Of a stretch of DNA of 64,000 bases, positions 10,944 to 22,394 are shown piece by piece (position 1 is the stretch's first letter; each line of letters opens with the position of its first letter). The DNA comes from Halocafeteria seosinensis (lineage: Eukaryota > Sar > Bigyra > Bicosoecida). The stretch is from assembly GCA_001687465.1 (NCBI GenBank), contig LVLI01000173.1, positions 1-64,000 on the forward strand. The letters are read 5' to 3'. Position numbers and translations under genes: made by a program. The notes under the pieces are model-generated. The model saw nothing but the letters and a program-made list of their open reading frames with translations, did no database searches and was not told the DNA's origin.

Positions 10944-12888
10944 ATGGCGTTCTTGTCGTCTACAGATTCATTGCTCTTCAGTAGCAAAGCCGATACGTTT
11001 GAACAAGGGAATAAACTCCTGAGGCAAGGAAAACTCGACAAAGCTATACAATGCTATGACCAGGTGCTTCGTCTAGACCCGCAATTTCGAGAGGCGTACA
11101 TCAACAAAGGCCTGGCTTTGATGCATCAGAAGCGTACAGAGGAAGCACAGTATTACTATGCCAAAGCATTCTCGTTGGATAAGCAGCACGCTAATTCATC
11201 GTTCGAGCAGGGACTTGAACTGGCCAAGAACGGGAAATTCGGAGAAGCTGTCAAATGCTATGATACAGTAATCACGATTTCCCCCGAACATATTCGAGCT
11301 CATCAAATGAAGGGCCTGGCCCTGAAAGAATTAGGAAAATACCCGGAAGCTCTAGCATCGTTTGATAAGGCCATCAGGCTAGATTCGACTGATAAACGCT
11401 TATTCCTGAGCAAAGCTCTGACACTGGAAGCACAAGGAAAACTAGAGAGTGCCATCCGACACTATGATAAAGCGATCAGTTTGGATCCGTGGGATAAAGA
11501 AGCATGCTATAACAAGGGTCGGATACTGGCAAGCCAGGGAAACTTGGAAAAAGCATTAGATGCCTATGAGAAGTCAATCAATTTGGATCCGTATTATGCT
11601 TGCGCACACGTAGAGAAGGCTCGACTTTTACACCGACAAAACGAGTTCCAGAGATCACTGTACTGTTATGATGAAGCGCTTCAAATTGACTCCAATTGTA
11701 AAGAAGCGTATTGTGGCAAAGGCCTTACACTAGTAACACAAGATAGATTGAGCGAAGCGAGCACTTGTTTCGACATTGCGCTTAAGATTGACGCTCAGTA
11801 TAACGAGGCTCGTTGCGGTAGGGGAACCGTGTTGGAAAAGGAGGGGAAAGAGGTGGAAGCTATGAGGTGCTACAATGAGTCCATCCGAAGGAACGCCAGG
11901 TATGAGCAAGCATACTACTACAAAGCCAAGCTGCTACAGAAGCAAGGCAAGGAAGAAGAGGCCATGAACTGCATCAATAGCATAATTCGCATCGACTCTA
12001 CGAACGAATTGACATGCAAGATGAAAGGAGAGGTATTGGATAGTCTTGGACGTTCAAATGAGGCAGAGGAATGTTACTTGCGTGCCGTCAGACATAACTC
12101 TTCGGAAACACATAAAGAGACTTCGTCAGTTGTTGCAAACGACCACGATCCCGAGGCGACCCCGCCTTCTTCCAGCAATGCTCATTATACTTCCAGTAGT
12201 GCTCAAGAGCGGCCGGGGCATGCTCAAGAGCAGTCAAGCATGCACAGTGACTCGATAGAATTTGAGTATTCAGGTATGTACCATTCCAAGGGGTCCTGAT
12301 TGTATTGCGACTCTTATTGGCTGACCTTCGGCTGCAGATGGTGCGTCACCGTTTCCTGAGTCAAGACGAAGCCCAATGAAGCGGAAAAAACCGGACGGAA
12401 GTCTTCAGTCTCCTCGAAAAGTAAGAAAACTACAAAGGGCCGCCTTGGAGGGTAATCGTAATGCTATCAAAGAAATGTTGCTGGAGGAGGAATCATTAGA
12501 CTTCACCGACGCGGCAGGTAACACTTTTCTACATAAGCTTCTTAAGAGTAACCACTTAAGTGATAGAAAGAGAGTCGAACTCATACTTGACGATGAAGAG
12601 CTTACGTTTGATTTAGATCAGCAAGATGGAGAAGGAAAGACTCTGTTGCATCTAGCTGTAGAGGACAGGGAATCAGACCTTATTGACGCGTTACTGGGCA
12701 TGGGTGCCAACCCAAACATTGTCGACAAAGATGATAAGACTCCGCTATGGTACATTGTCGAAGCAACAGAGATGGATACCTTCCGATACGTATACCGACA
12801 GTATCATACGTTGTTTGATATGAATATTTTGTCAAACAAGGAAGCGTTGCATCATGCCCAGAGTTGGCCTCTCACACTGGATGAATAG
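10944..12888 (+). CDS. TPR-ankyrin fusion protein (626 aa)
   Basis: Exon 1 (10944-12273) encodes about ten canonical 34-residue tetratricopeptide repeats at residues about 15-395 (pattern A-x3-[YF]D-A-I-x-LDP, for example AIQCYDQVLRLDP and ALDAYEKSINLDP). A Ser/Gln-rich linker follows. A 64-nt intron with a GTATGT donor and CTGCAG acceptor joins in phase 1 to exon 2 (12338-12888). Exon 2 opens with a Lys/Arg-rich possible nuclear signal (SPMKRKKP), then two to three ankyrin repeats (GNTFLHKLLKSNH, GKTLLHLAVEDRE, KTPLWYIVEATE). Both modules are protein-binding scaffolds, and the client is unknown. ATG context is GCCATGG. If the intron were retained, exon 1 alone would read to a stop at 12299. 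Confidence 0.85.
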
Positions 12889-13384
12889 TTTTAAAGGCTC
12901 CGTCATCTATAGGCCCCTACTATGAGTATGGAAGTGAGCTTACTACTACGAGTTGGTCGGAACTCCATGCAAATTGTGTCACACACGTTCCATGGTTTGA
13001 GAAGTCTGCCGACCAGACTGTTTGTTCTACAGTATTTGAATACACTTCTGCCAAGCAAATGTGATACTGCTTGTCTCACGATACTTTAGAATAGGGACGA
13101 AATGTGTATTCTAGGGACAAGTACCGTGCGATAAGTTATCCCCGCCGCTAACGCTTTTAGTACAGCTTCAACATCGCCTTCCAATGCTCATTCAAAATTG
13201 AAGATTTCCATGAGTTATTACTAATAACGTCAGAAACATTGTGTTGGACTCCTTTTTGCTGGCGCTAGTGGCTTCTTATTCCGGTTGAAATACCTATCCC
13301 TCTGCCTTTGCCTGAAGTCCTCGCTCTTCAAGAGCCATGGCATGATACAAGAAAAGTGCCTATTAATGTCAATATTGCAATACA
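12889..13384. other. Intergenic region
   Basis: 3' flank of the TPR-ankyrin gene and promoter side of the lectin gene. No coding, RNA or repeat feature was recognised. Confidence 0.4.
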
Positions 13385-15254
13385 ATGTCTCAGTATCTCG
13401 TATCACGAGTAGTTTGGGGAGTTGCATTTATGGCCCTTTGCATGCTGCCCGAGTCTAGTGCAGGTAAGACTAGCTGCGTATTCGTCCAGGACACAATGCG
13501 CTGTACTCGCTCTGTCATGCTTTCCGGTCAGATTTCATTTATTTTGATTTCAACGACACAACTGGGCTAGTATTTAACGGGGATTCAGCCACGACTTCGT
13601 GTGGAAAAGGGCAGGTAAGAAAGGAAACTAAAATTGTCAACGAATACGGACCACAAAGTGTATAACGAGTGACCTGGTCTGCAGTTCTTATACCAACCGC
13701 GCCATGGGACAGCCGATGGCACAGGTTCTTTTCCAGGGATCATAGTAAGTTGTCGGAGTGAAAAGGTCTGCTTACTATAGTTAACTACTTGCGTCAATGT
13801 TTTGGCGTTCCGGCAGACTGACCTAGGATCTACCGTGATCACTGATGAGATGAAAACCATTGAGAGCGATGAGTTTGCGGAGAAGATAGGAAGTAAGTGC
13901 GAAGATAGCTATCCGATGACGGGCTCCTTGAAGTATCTCCATGGTTGCACCAGATGAATTGTCTGCCATCGGACATAGAGAATTGAAGAACCGGTCACCG
14001 GATCCGCGAGGATGTGCTATAAGACTCAGGTAAGGAATTCATTCTTCGTTGGGCTACGCTGAGTTGTTGCAGAACTATCTTCAATCCACGGTATCCAGGT
14101 TGACAGCATCTAAACCCAACCAAATAGGAAGTGTGTGGAGGGCCATTCGGGACCCAGTGTTAAGTGGTTTCGAAACAGGGTTCACGTTTCAGATCTCAGA
14201 TCACAGCCGGAACTGCCGGACTGTGAGAGATCCCAGTTTCCTGGAGCTGTACAAGTCATGCAGTGTACACGGTGGAGATGGCTTTGCTTTCGTGATTCAA
14301 AATGATAGGAACAGAACGAAAACAATGGGACGAAGCAAAGGAAGTGACATGGGTTATGGTGGAATCCGAAACTCGATAGCCATTGAATTTGATACGTGGT
14401 TTAATCACGACACTGGAGACATGTGGCAGGATCATGTTTCTGTTCAAGTCAGCGGCCCGCCACATTTTTCACGCCCAGTGGTCGATCATGTAGACGGGAT
14501 GCCGATAGAGGAACCAGTGACCACAAAGTTTATGGAACATCCAGAGTTGACACCGGACGCTACCACAAAAGTGGGGTCAGCAAAGAATACGTCCATTGGG
14601 GATGGGAAAATCCATCTATCGAAAATTCGGGTAAGGATTTAGATATTGAATTATATGTCGTTCGGCGTTCTATTATCACCGCTCTGTTCCCCGCAGTATT
14701 ATCCATACATAAAGTACGACCTACTGGAGCATTTCACGGCGGCTGAGCCGCTTGCCCCCTTCATTAAAGACAATGGTGAGGGTAGACGCGTAGGTAAGCG
14801 ATAAGAAAATACGGAACCATTGGATATCAATTCCGTATCAGTTGGATATCCTTCCAGGTACTCTCGTCGTCTTCGTCGATGACATGAAAAAACCACTTCT
14901 GGCTATACCAATAAATTTGTCGGTGGCAATGCAGCTTAGAAAAGGGACTGCATTCATAGTAAGTCAACATATCCTATGCGGTTCTGAACACCCTTTCAGT
15001 CTTTTGAGTCTCAAGTCTCTCAGGGGTTCACCTCGTCTACCGGGTCAGCGTGGGAGAGACATGACATCAACAGTTGGTATTTTTGCGAAGATGTAAGTTT
15101 GGCTCCTCACCCTCTCACTCCACAAGGTTCATTTAGTGAGCAATCTCTCAACCAGGCAACATGTGAACGAAAAGGTCTCAGCGACGAAGTACTGGCTCAA
15201 GAGTTCGACTACCGCGAAGACGGCTTTTTTACTCCTTTTTTGACGAAGCCGTGA
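13385..15254 (+). CDS. Secreted L-type (legume-like) lectin, 423 aa
   Basis: Ten exons are proposed, all phase-consistent: 13385-13463, 13532-13614, 13685-13744, 13817-13892, 13954-14029, 14099-14630, 14697-14793, 14858-14958, 15024-15092 and 15156-15254. Residues 1-26 are a hydrophobic signal peptide ending SSAG. L-type lectin landmarks follow in order: FIYFDFND and LVFNGDSA; RGCAIRLRLTAS; GSVWRAIRDPVLSGFETGFTF; DGFAFVIQ; SIAIEFDTWFN (metal-site Asp strand); and near the end GFTSSTGSAWERHDINSWYF. There is no KDEL-like signal and no C-terminal membrane helix, so a secreted or lumenal lectin is inferred, not an ERGIC-53/VIP36 receptor. It lies tail-to-tail with the zinc-finger gene. Confidence 0.88.
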
Positions 15255-15262
15255 GGAGATCG

Positions 15263-15988
15263 TCACATCGGCAAGTCGGCAGCACTAACATCTACTTTTG
15301 GCACTGAAGAGCCTCCCTCTGCCATTTTGGTATCTTTTGAGTTCGTGGACGCATACTTTCCTCCATGAGGCTGGATGCTCGCTTTGGCGGAATTATTCAC
15401 TGTTTGCATACTCTCCTTGCTTGTATCCGAGGGAGCCATGCCAGCCGCGGCATCAGCTTCACGTTGTGTAAAGGGTTTCTCATTTTCAATTCGCTTCACA
15501 CTGCGAACACAAAATATCGCTACGCACACTTACACAACCACTGTTGGAACGAGTGAGAGAATGAGTGCTTACGTTCTCTTGTGGTCCTTGCTCCGTTTGT
15601 GGTTCTCTAGCGCTTTTCCATTCATGAAGTACCGTGCACAATATGAGCATTCATATTGCCCGCCTCTGTAGCAGTAACCAATCCACAATCCCATCAATGA
15701 CAAATTTTGACTGCATGTCAATAGCGCCACACATACCCTGGTAAATCTTCGTCGAAGGGGCGCAGTTGCTTACCCTCTTCTTTCTCCTTCATTACCGCTT
15801 CCTGTTCAAGAAAATGAAGTCAAGGTGTTCAATCATGTACAAGAATAGCATTGTCCACTATTTACAACACATCATACATGCACTTGGTCCATATCGGCGG
15901 TGCGCTTCCTGAGATTCATTACTGTCTTCTTGAAGTGTTTCTTCTTCGCCCGCGCACGGCGTTTTGGGCGCTTCGGTCCGTTACCCAT
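15263..15988 (-). CDS. ZNF593: ZNF593/Bud20-like C2H2 zinc-finger ribosome factor
   Basis: Four exons (15988-15878, 15801-15737, 15665-15573, 15500-15263) give 168 residues. The N-terminus is Arg/Lys-rich, with RKRTADMDQVH matching RRPDLDEIH of human ZNF593. An acidic FDEDLPG segment and a single C2H2 finger with the long linker follow (C-S-Y-C, then 12 residues, H-KRSKD-H). Next comes VKRIENEKPFTQREADAAAGM, which parallels the family tail EPYSQEEAERAAGM. Homologues (yeast Bud20) accompany pre-60S ribosomal particles out of the nucleus. The C-terminal extension is Ser/Lys-rich and not conserved. The stop lies 8 bp from the lectin stop on the other strand. Confidence 0.88.
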
Positions 15989-16307
15989 GATTACTTTTAT
16001 TGTATCTGTGTCCTAATAATGGGGCAATAACTGCACAATGCAAGTGGATAGACATAGATGTGACACGCTACAAGTTGAAGTTTTGAAGCAACGAAAACAT
16101 TGTCGCGTCCGTTGTTTCTCTACTATGGCTTTAAAGGAAGCATATCCTGCGTCATTGCACGCTGTAAAATGGCGGTGAAGGACTCGATATTCATCAGCTG
16201 ACACCGCAAAAGATAGAGGAAGGAGGGGATCGATTCGTTTGTCTCAGTTGTAGCCTCCAAAGTAGTGGATCGCGCGAGGCTAAATACGGTTGGAATTGGA
16301 ACCCACC
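15989..16307. promoter_or_regulatory. Divergent promoter region, zinc-finger and coiled-coil genes
   Basis: This 319-bp gap separates two divergently transcribed start codons, so it must contain both promoters if the starts are right. No TATA box or named motif could be asserted, so the call is positional only. Confidence 0.35.
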
Positions 16308-18069
16308 ATGTCATTGTACCGCTCCAAGATGGGTCCTACGGCCTCTACGGCGGATTTGGAAGCTCGATTGCAGGCCGCCACGTCGGCGACCTCGGAAAGC
16401 TTGACGTCGGTAGCGTCCCAAATTGATTCGCTGCGACGAGGATACTCCACTCTGTCGCAAGTCTTTGTGGAAGAAATTGATGCTGTGCGTTCGGAATGTT
16501 CCGCTTTGCGAGCGCAGCTATCCGGTCGAGCCAAGGAAATTGACGCGCTCAATGAGTCGTTCTCGAATTCCACGGAGAAGCAAGAGAATCTCTCCCATGA
16601 AGTGTCCCAGCAGAGACGGTATCTCAAAAAGTTAAAGCATTACTCGGAAAAAAACGGACAGGAGATTGAGAACAACATACAGCCAAATGTCACTGATTTA
16701 AACTCTCGCTTGGAAATGCTAGAGAAGGATCAACGCGAATTATGGCGGACAGTCAATCAACACGCAGCTACCCTTGATTCTGTACAGTCCGAGCTATACC
16801 AAACTCGAAGCGAGATGCGTCAAATTGAAGCTCGATTCACCAGTACTCAACAGACTCATTCAAAGGAAATCCAGAGAGTGGCAGACCACGCCAATGATCT
16901 AGATTCTGGGTTCCAAATGTTCTGGAAAAAGTTCGAAGAGTCGCAAGATCGTGTAGGGTCCATTGCGCAGGATGTCTCATCGGTGGCTAAAGAATCTACC
17001 TCTAACTTCCAGCGGGTAGAAACGGAGGTATCGAAAGTGAGTCTGGGATTAACACGTTAGAAAGTTTATATTGACATAAGAAAAGGCTTCTTTTCCGTGT
17101 ATATTGCTGCAGCTGCGCTCTAGGACGGAGGATCTCGAAGCAGACTTTTGGCAAAGCTACAAGAGATTGCATGAGGACATAAACAAAGTGATGTCAGAGG
17201 TACAGCAGCAAGTACACGACCAAATTAAATGGTTGATGGATAGCGTGAATAAGCTTCGCCAAGAACATGACACTCTTAGTGGAGACGTGAGGAAAGGGTT
17301 CAACAATACTGAGTCATACTATGCGAAGATGAATACAGCAACCAATTCACAAAAGACTGCAATTGAAAATAGGGTGTTGCGGTTGGAGCGCAACTCGTCT
17401 TCTCAACTGATGGACCTCAGATACCAATTGGCTGCTGTAGCGCGAGCTGTAGAAAATTTTTCGGCATTAATGAAAACTCCGGTGTCTCCAACTGTGAAAA
17501 AAGCCAGTTCAACATCTTATTTTGACAGTCGGTCTTCAGCTACTTTGGGACCTGAAGATGATGACCAAACGAAACGATCGTATTCCTATGCATGGGAGGG
17601 CAATCATATCAGTGATAGTGGTAACGATCGGCAGAGTCCCACTAGCCGTGTGCCCCCTGATGGGTATCAACAGACCTACCAGACGATTGCACCTCGCCAG
17701 CTTTCTCCGCAAGAGTATAAGCCTTTCAGTACTCAAACAGAAGAGCAGAATGTATCGACGAATGTCTCGAAATCAGCACATGGCTCGGCAGATCATCGCT
17801 ACTCTGCGGCAACCGCCTCAACGATGCATTCACACCCAGCTGAAAACGGCGTTGACGTTAGGCGACGTGGAAAGGACGTACCGACAACCATAAAGTACTT
17901 CAACTCTAGTGATACGAATGCAAGACGACCACAACCCATTTCCAACGTACCTGAAATCCACAAAGGCGCAAATGGAGCACATTCCTCAGTGTTTGACACG
18001 AAGTCGTCTGCCCAAGGACTAACTGGTGACGAAGGAAAGAGGGACACTATAGACAGCTTATACCCTTAG
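16308..18069 (+). CDS. Coiled-coil protein (561 aa), parent copy
   Basis: Two exons (16308-17036 and 17113-18069) join in phase 0 across a 76-nt GTGAGT-AG intron. Residues about 10-380 are continuous heptad-rich coiled coil (for example DLNSRLEMLEKDQRELW, VESVQ-type Leu/Ile spacing and RLERNSSSQLMDLRYQL). The C-terminal 180 residues are Ser/Thr/Gln-rich and disordered. The ATG chosen lies in CCACCATGT. No catalytic domain is visible, so a structural or tethering role is the most that can be said. Two decayed copies follow downstream on the same strand. Confidence 0.75.
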
Positions 18070-18612
18070 AGTATCAGTGTGCTGAAATGAAAATGGTAAA
18101 AAGTCTTCTCGCGGGATCATCAAGAAACACGGCGTAGTCCGCGTTGCCCACGAAGTGCGTTTCCACGATGTTCGACGAAACTTGAACTACTTCATTTCAC
18201 GGGCATCGCTTCTCAAGCACGTCACTTTCGCCAGCTTCAGTGTGTCTTCCGTAACTTGTGTCGCCTGCGCTTGAGCTACTTCCAAGACCTTCGCACCACT
18301 TCTGGAGCTAACTGTACGTACCAATCTTCCTAGCTCATACTAACGTCATACGAAGTCCAAAATCTAGTGAATACCCAGTGGAACACTTGTTGTTGGAATC
18401 TGCACGTCATGACTTTGAACAGTATACATCGGTACAACCTAGCCGGTTCGCGCAGGGGTAGAAGCTGCAGAAGGCATGTGCTCATCTGCGGAGAGGTCTA
18501 AAAGGGGATGGAATTTGAGGCATATACGCAGCCGCACATACTTATCCTTAATTTTGGTTGGGCCTGAGTCCTTGCTCATCCGGTTCTTCGTTCTCGCGGC
18601 CGGCATGAACTT
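18070..18612. repeat. Repeated 3' flank of the coiled-coil unit, copy A
   Basis: From about 18075 the sequence is matched by about 19590-19870 (shared landmarks: GAAAATGGTAAAAA, ATCAAGAAACACGG, GTCTTCCGTAACTTGTGTCGCC). From about 18445 it is matched by about 20060-20150 (CTGCGGAGAGG, GGGGATGGAA, TATACGCAGCCG). The duplicated unit is therefore larger than the coding region. No independent gene is seen. Confidence 0.6.
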
Positions 18613-18690
18613 TCGGGTTGGGTGCTTCAGAAAGCATGCACTAATAGCAGGTTCAGCGTTTGCTTCCGCCATATTGGTGGTCACCTTGGT
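18613..18690 (-). pseudogene. 5' fragment of the VOC/glyoxalase-like gene
   Basis: This stretch matches the start-codon region of the intact minus-strand VOC gene (about 22325-22400). Shared runs include GTGCTTCAGAAAGCATGCAC and the antisense initiator context CCATATTGGTGG. Only about 78 bp are preserved, then the sequence passes into the second coiled-coil copy. It shows that the coiled-coil and VOC genes were duplicated together. Confidence 0.7.
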
Positions 18691-18726
18691 TTTGGTCCCT
18701 CCGGTCATAAATAGTACGATTGAGAT

Positions 18727-19574
18727 TGAGGAAATTGAGGACAACATACAACCAAATATGACTGATCTAAACTCTCGCGTTGAAATGCTAGAGAAGGATC
18801 AACACGAATTATGGCGGACAGTCAATCAGCACGCAGCTACCCATGATTCTGTCCAGTCCGAGCTATACCAAACTCGAAGCGAGATGCGCCAAATTGAAGC
18901 TCGATTCACCAGTACTCAACAGACTCATTCAAAGGAAATCCAGAAGGTAACAGGCCACGCCAGTGATCTCGATTCTGGGTTCCAAATGTTCTGGAAGAAG
19001 TTCGAAGAGTCGCAGATCGTGTAGGGTCCATTGCGCAGGACGTCTCATCGGTGGCTAAAGAATCTACCTCTAACTTCCAGCGGGTAGAAACGGAGGTATC
19101 GAAAGTAAGTCTGGGATTAACACCTTAGAAAGTTTACATTGACATAACAAAGGGCTTCTTTCGTGTATATTGTTACTGCAGGTGCGGTGTCCCCTAAAGG
19201 ATATCGACAGACGATTGCACCCCGCCAGGTTTTACCGGAAGAGTATAAGCCTTTTAGTACTCAAACAGAGGAGCAGAATGTATCGGCGAATGATTCGAAA
19301 TCAGTACATTGCTATCATCGCTACTCTGCGGCAACCGCCTCAACGATGCATCTACACCCAGCTGAAAACGGCGTTGACGTTAGGCGACGCGGAAACGACG
19401 TTTCCGGCAACAACAATTGAGTACGTCAGCTCTAGTAATACGAATGTAAGGCGACCACAACCCATTTCCAACGTGCCTGAAATTGACAAAGGCGCAAATG
19501 GAGCACATTCCTCAGTGTTTGACATGAAGTCTGTCCGAGGACTAATTGATGACAAGGGAAAAGGGACACTGTAG
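18727..19574 (+). pseudogene. Decayed coiled-coil copy B
   Basis: 18727-19107 matches the parent gene from its residue about 125 to the end of exon 1, at high identity. A one-base deletion in the GAGTCGCA(A)GATCG stretch ends the frame at a TAG near 19022. The parental intron (19108-19182) is kept with a GTAAGT donor and CTGCAG acceptor, but the first 530 bp of exon 2 are deleted exactly at the acceptor. The remaining tail (19183-19574) would be out of phase after splicing. The upstream 125 codons are missing. It is not expected to make the parental protein. Confidence 0.85.
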
Positions 19575-20430
19575 ACATTAGATCATCAGTGTGCGCTGAA
19601 AATGAAAATGGTAAAAAAATTTCTGGCGGGTTCATCAAGAAACACGGTCTAGCCCGCGTTGCCACCAATCCAGCACCAGAAATGCGTTTCCCCGATGGTT
19701 CGACGAAACTTGAACCATTTCATGTCACGGGCTTCGTTGCTCAAGCAGGCAATTTGCTAGCTGCTGTGTGTCTTCCGTAACTTGTGTCGCCGGCACTTGG
19801 ACTACTTCCGAGACTTTCGCACCACTTCTGGAGTTAAGAAAACGTATCCTACCTTCCTAGCCCCTACTAACGTCATACGAAGTCCAAAATCTACACTCCC
19901 CATTTCGATCCGTCGTACTGAGAGTATCATTATCACACGGTTGTCAACCTCCTCCTGAAAGTTTGGCAAAGTATACGCTTTGAGGATGTTTGTTTATTGT
20001 TGGAATCTGCAGTCATGACTTTGAACAATATACATCGGTACAAACTAGCCGTTCGCTGTCTCCGCAGGGCTAGAAGTCAGCTGCGGAGAGGCCTCTACCC
20101 TCTTAATTGGAGTTAAGAGGGGATGGAAGTTGAGCTATATACGCAGCCGTACCCTAATTTTGGTTAGTGCCCATTCGGTTCTTCGTTCTCGCAGCGCTGG
20201 CATGCGCACATCCTCGAAATTTGGAAGTGTGCTTCTCCAGTGCTACCCAGGCTGCACAGCTTAGCCAGCTGACATCGTTGTGACAGGTACAGCCCCACCT
20301 TCGTCATAGCTCAGGTAGCTGGATACCGAGCTGCTCGAGCCCTCCGGTGGTAGGACCTCCAATGCCACCTGAGCACAACCAGCGTGGGGTCCCAGAGCAC
20401 GTCAGCGAGGTTGGGAGGGTACAGCATGCC
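19575..20430. repeat. Repeated 3' flank of the coiled-coil unit, copy B
   Basis: Homologous to the flank after the parent gene, as noted there. It contains a 60-codon open frame (19589-19780) with no resemblance to a known family; the parent flank does not keep that frame. The stretch 20270-20430 is GC-richer and showed no match elsewhere in the window. Confidence 0.5.
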
Positions 20431-20439
20431 TGTCGCTGC

Positions 20440-21045
20440 TTAATGTCGCGCTTGGAGCGCAGCTCATCTTCTAAACTTATGGACCTCAGGTGCAGTACCA
20501 ATTGGCTGCTGTAGTGCGAACTGTAGAAACTCCTGCGGTATTCATGAAAACGCCGATATCACCAACTGTGAAAAAAGCATGCGCAACATCTTACTTTGCC
20601 AGCCGTTCTTCAGCGGCTTTGCTAGATGACGATCGAACAAAACGGACACATTCCTAGTAAGTTTATTTGGGTACGGGTTGTAGTGAGGGTTCCAGGGACG
20701 AACAGCGGAGTCCTACTAGCCAAGCCTTCACGGTAGAGAACCACCAGAGGATCGCCGCTCATCAGCTTTCGGAAGAGTACCAGTCTCTTCAGTAGTCAAT
20801 CTACACCGGTGAGTCGGGGATAACACATGGCCCGGTAGACAACCTCTATTTCGTCGCAACGGCCTCGACGATGCAACCTCCACTAACCGTGGTGACGCTA
20901 AGACGTGGGTACGAAGTACCGGAATCCATGGACCATTTCAGTTACCGCACCGGGAACGGGAGACGACCCCAGCGCTCCGCGAACATGCTTGAAATCCCCA
21001 GTGGTAAAAACAGAGCATATTTTCAGTGTTTGAGAAAAACGATTG
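20440..21045 (+). pseudogene. Decayed coiled-coil copy C
   Basis: This is the most divergent copy. It aligns with parent exon 2 from about 17380 to 18000: TTGGAGCGCA, TTATGGACCTCAG, ACCAATTGGCTGCTGTAG, CCAACTGTGAAAAAAGCA, and the final TTTTCAGTGTTTGA block. Multiple indels and stops break the frame. It lies between copy B and the intact VOC gene, completing a three-copy array. Confidence 0.75.
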
Positions 21046-21139
21046 GCATCGCGTTTTGCGAGAAGAGGGCTTCGGGGGCCGGGCGATGCCAGTGCACCAA
21101 CTACACTGTACTCTGAACAGTACCAATTGCTGATAGATC

Positions 21140-22394
21140 CTAGTCGGCAAACAGGCGCTTCCACCAGTTTTGTTCCTTGCTCTTGTGATTTCTTGTGGAA
21201 AGTCCGATCACATCAATGTTTCTTCCATCGGGATCTTTGACTGTACTTCGATTTGAAAGAATATCGCTCTCGCTAGCAGTGCTGAGTTCACTCGCTGCGT
21301 TTCCGTTGCCTTCCCGAATTCGTTCCTGCGCTTCCAAAGCTTCATTGATTTCCTCTTGTACTTGCAAAATTTCCAACATTTTTGTGCCACCAGTGCGATC
21401 AACATTTGCATTTATTCTGTCTTCTTGTAAAGGATATAATGCTCCCAGCAACGTCACGCATAGTCCTTGTGGATCCAACGAGTAACCCAATTGGATACTG
21501 CGAAGCACTCCATCTCGTTTCGTTGCAACATCAGTATTGTCACGTTTCCCTTCCTCAAAGTTCCCTGTGAAGCTTGCAAATGCATTCGCTCTTAGGTCGT
21601 TCCTTTTGGGAATCTGGACACTCCGCAGTTGCAATACTGTCTTTATGCATAACAACACGCGATCAATCACGTACCTCATTCGCACTGCTATGTTCTACTA
21701 CGTGCCATGCTTGCCTATCTCCAATTCTGTCCTCTCCACTTAGGAGCGTTCTCATTTTCAGGACTCCGGAAAACAATTCTGCAAATACGATGGTTTGGTG
21801 TAAGTCAGCGACAAACGTCCAAGTCCCACCAGGACACGGAATGTTGAACCTACCAATGCTGTCCCTCAGTGATTTGGTGCAATACCTGATTTCTACAATT
21901 TGAGGTTTATCTGTGCACTGGATAACATGGTACAAATAATCGCATGAATCAGCTACGATGGCATCAATGTCTCCAGTGCTCAACTTCTCAGCTTTCGGTG
22001 CCGGCAACGATTTAATATTCCCGAGCGAAGGATTCTCTTTCAGCCGCTCAAGGATGAGTGAGAGATCTGGTACTCCAATGGAAAGGTGTACCATGTCATC
22101 TTGCACGGAGTGGTTTGTATCTGCCTCAAGCAGACATAGCGAGAACTGAACACTAGGTTGCCGTCGAAGGATACTTGCTTCGTCTTCGTACACGAATGCT
22201 CCAGAAGGTAGCGATCTATGGTTCGGGGAAACAATCACTTTGGAAACATTCCTGTGTCGCCATCGCTCCTTTATCGCATCTGGACGCTGCTCTTTGAGCC
22301 CTAGACAGTCTTGGAAAAAGTGTGAAGCCACTTCTGGGTTGGGGTGCTTCAGAAAGCATGCACTGATAGCAGCCTTATCATTCGCTTCGACCAT
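21140..22394 (-). CDS. VOC/glyoxalase-fold protein (397 aa)
   Basis: Two exons (22394-21675 and 21613-21140) are joined in phase 0 by a 61-nt intron with a GTACGT donor. The N-terminal half starts like a VOC module (PEVASHFFQDCLGL). A second module has LDPQGLCVTLLGALYPL and a late VKDPDGRNIDVIGLS, the typical closing strand of glyoxalase/bleomycin-resistance-type domains. The substrate and metal ligands cannot be assigned from sequence reading. A helical, Glu-rich insert (LQVQEEINEALEAQERIREG) separates the last strands. A fragment of its 5' end lies at 18.6 kb. Confidence 0.65.

Noticed and set aside
12046-12258. Overlapping 70-codon plus-strand frame inside the TPR gene
   Set aside because: Shadow frame of a clear coding region, with no motif of its own.
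19589-19780. 63-codon frame in the flank of coiled-coil copy B as a separate gene
   Set aside because: The homologous flank of the parent copy does not keep the frame, so there is no sign of coding constraint.
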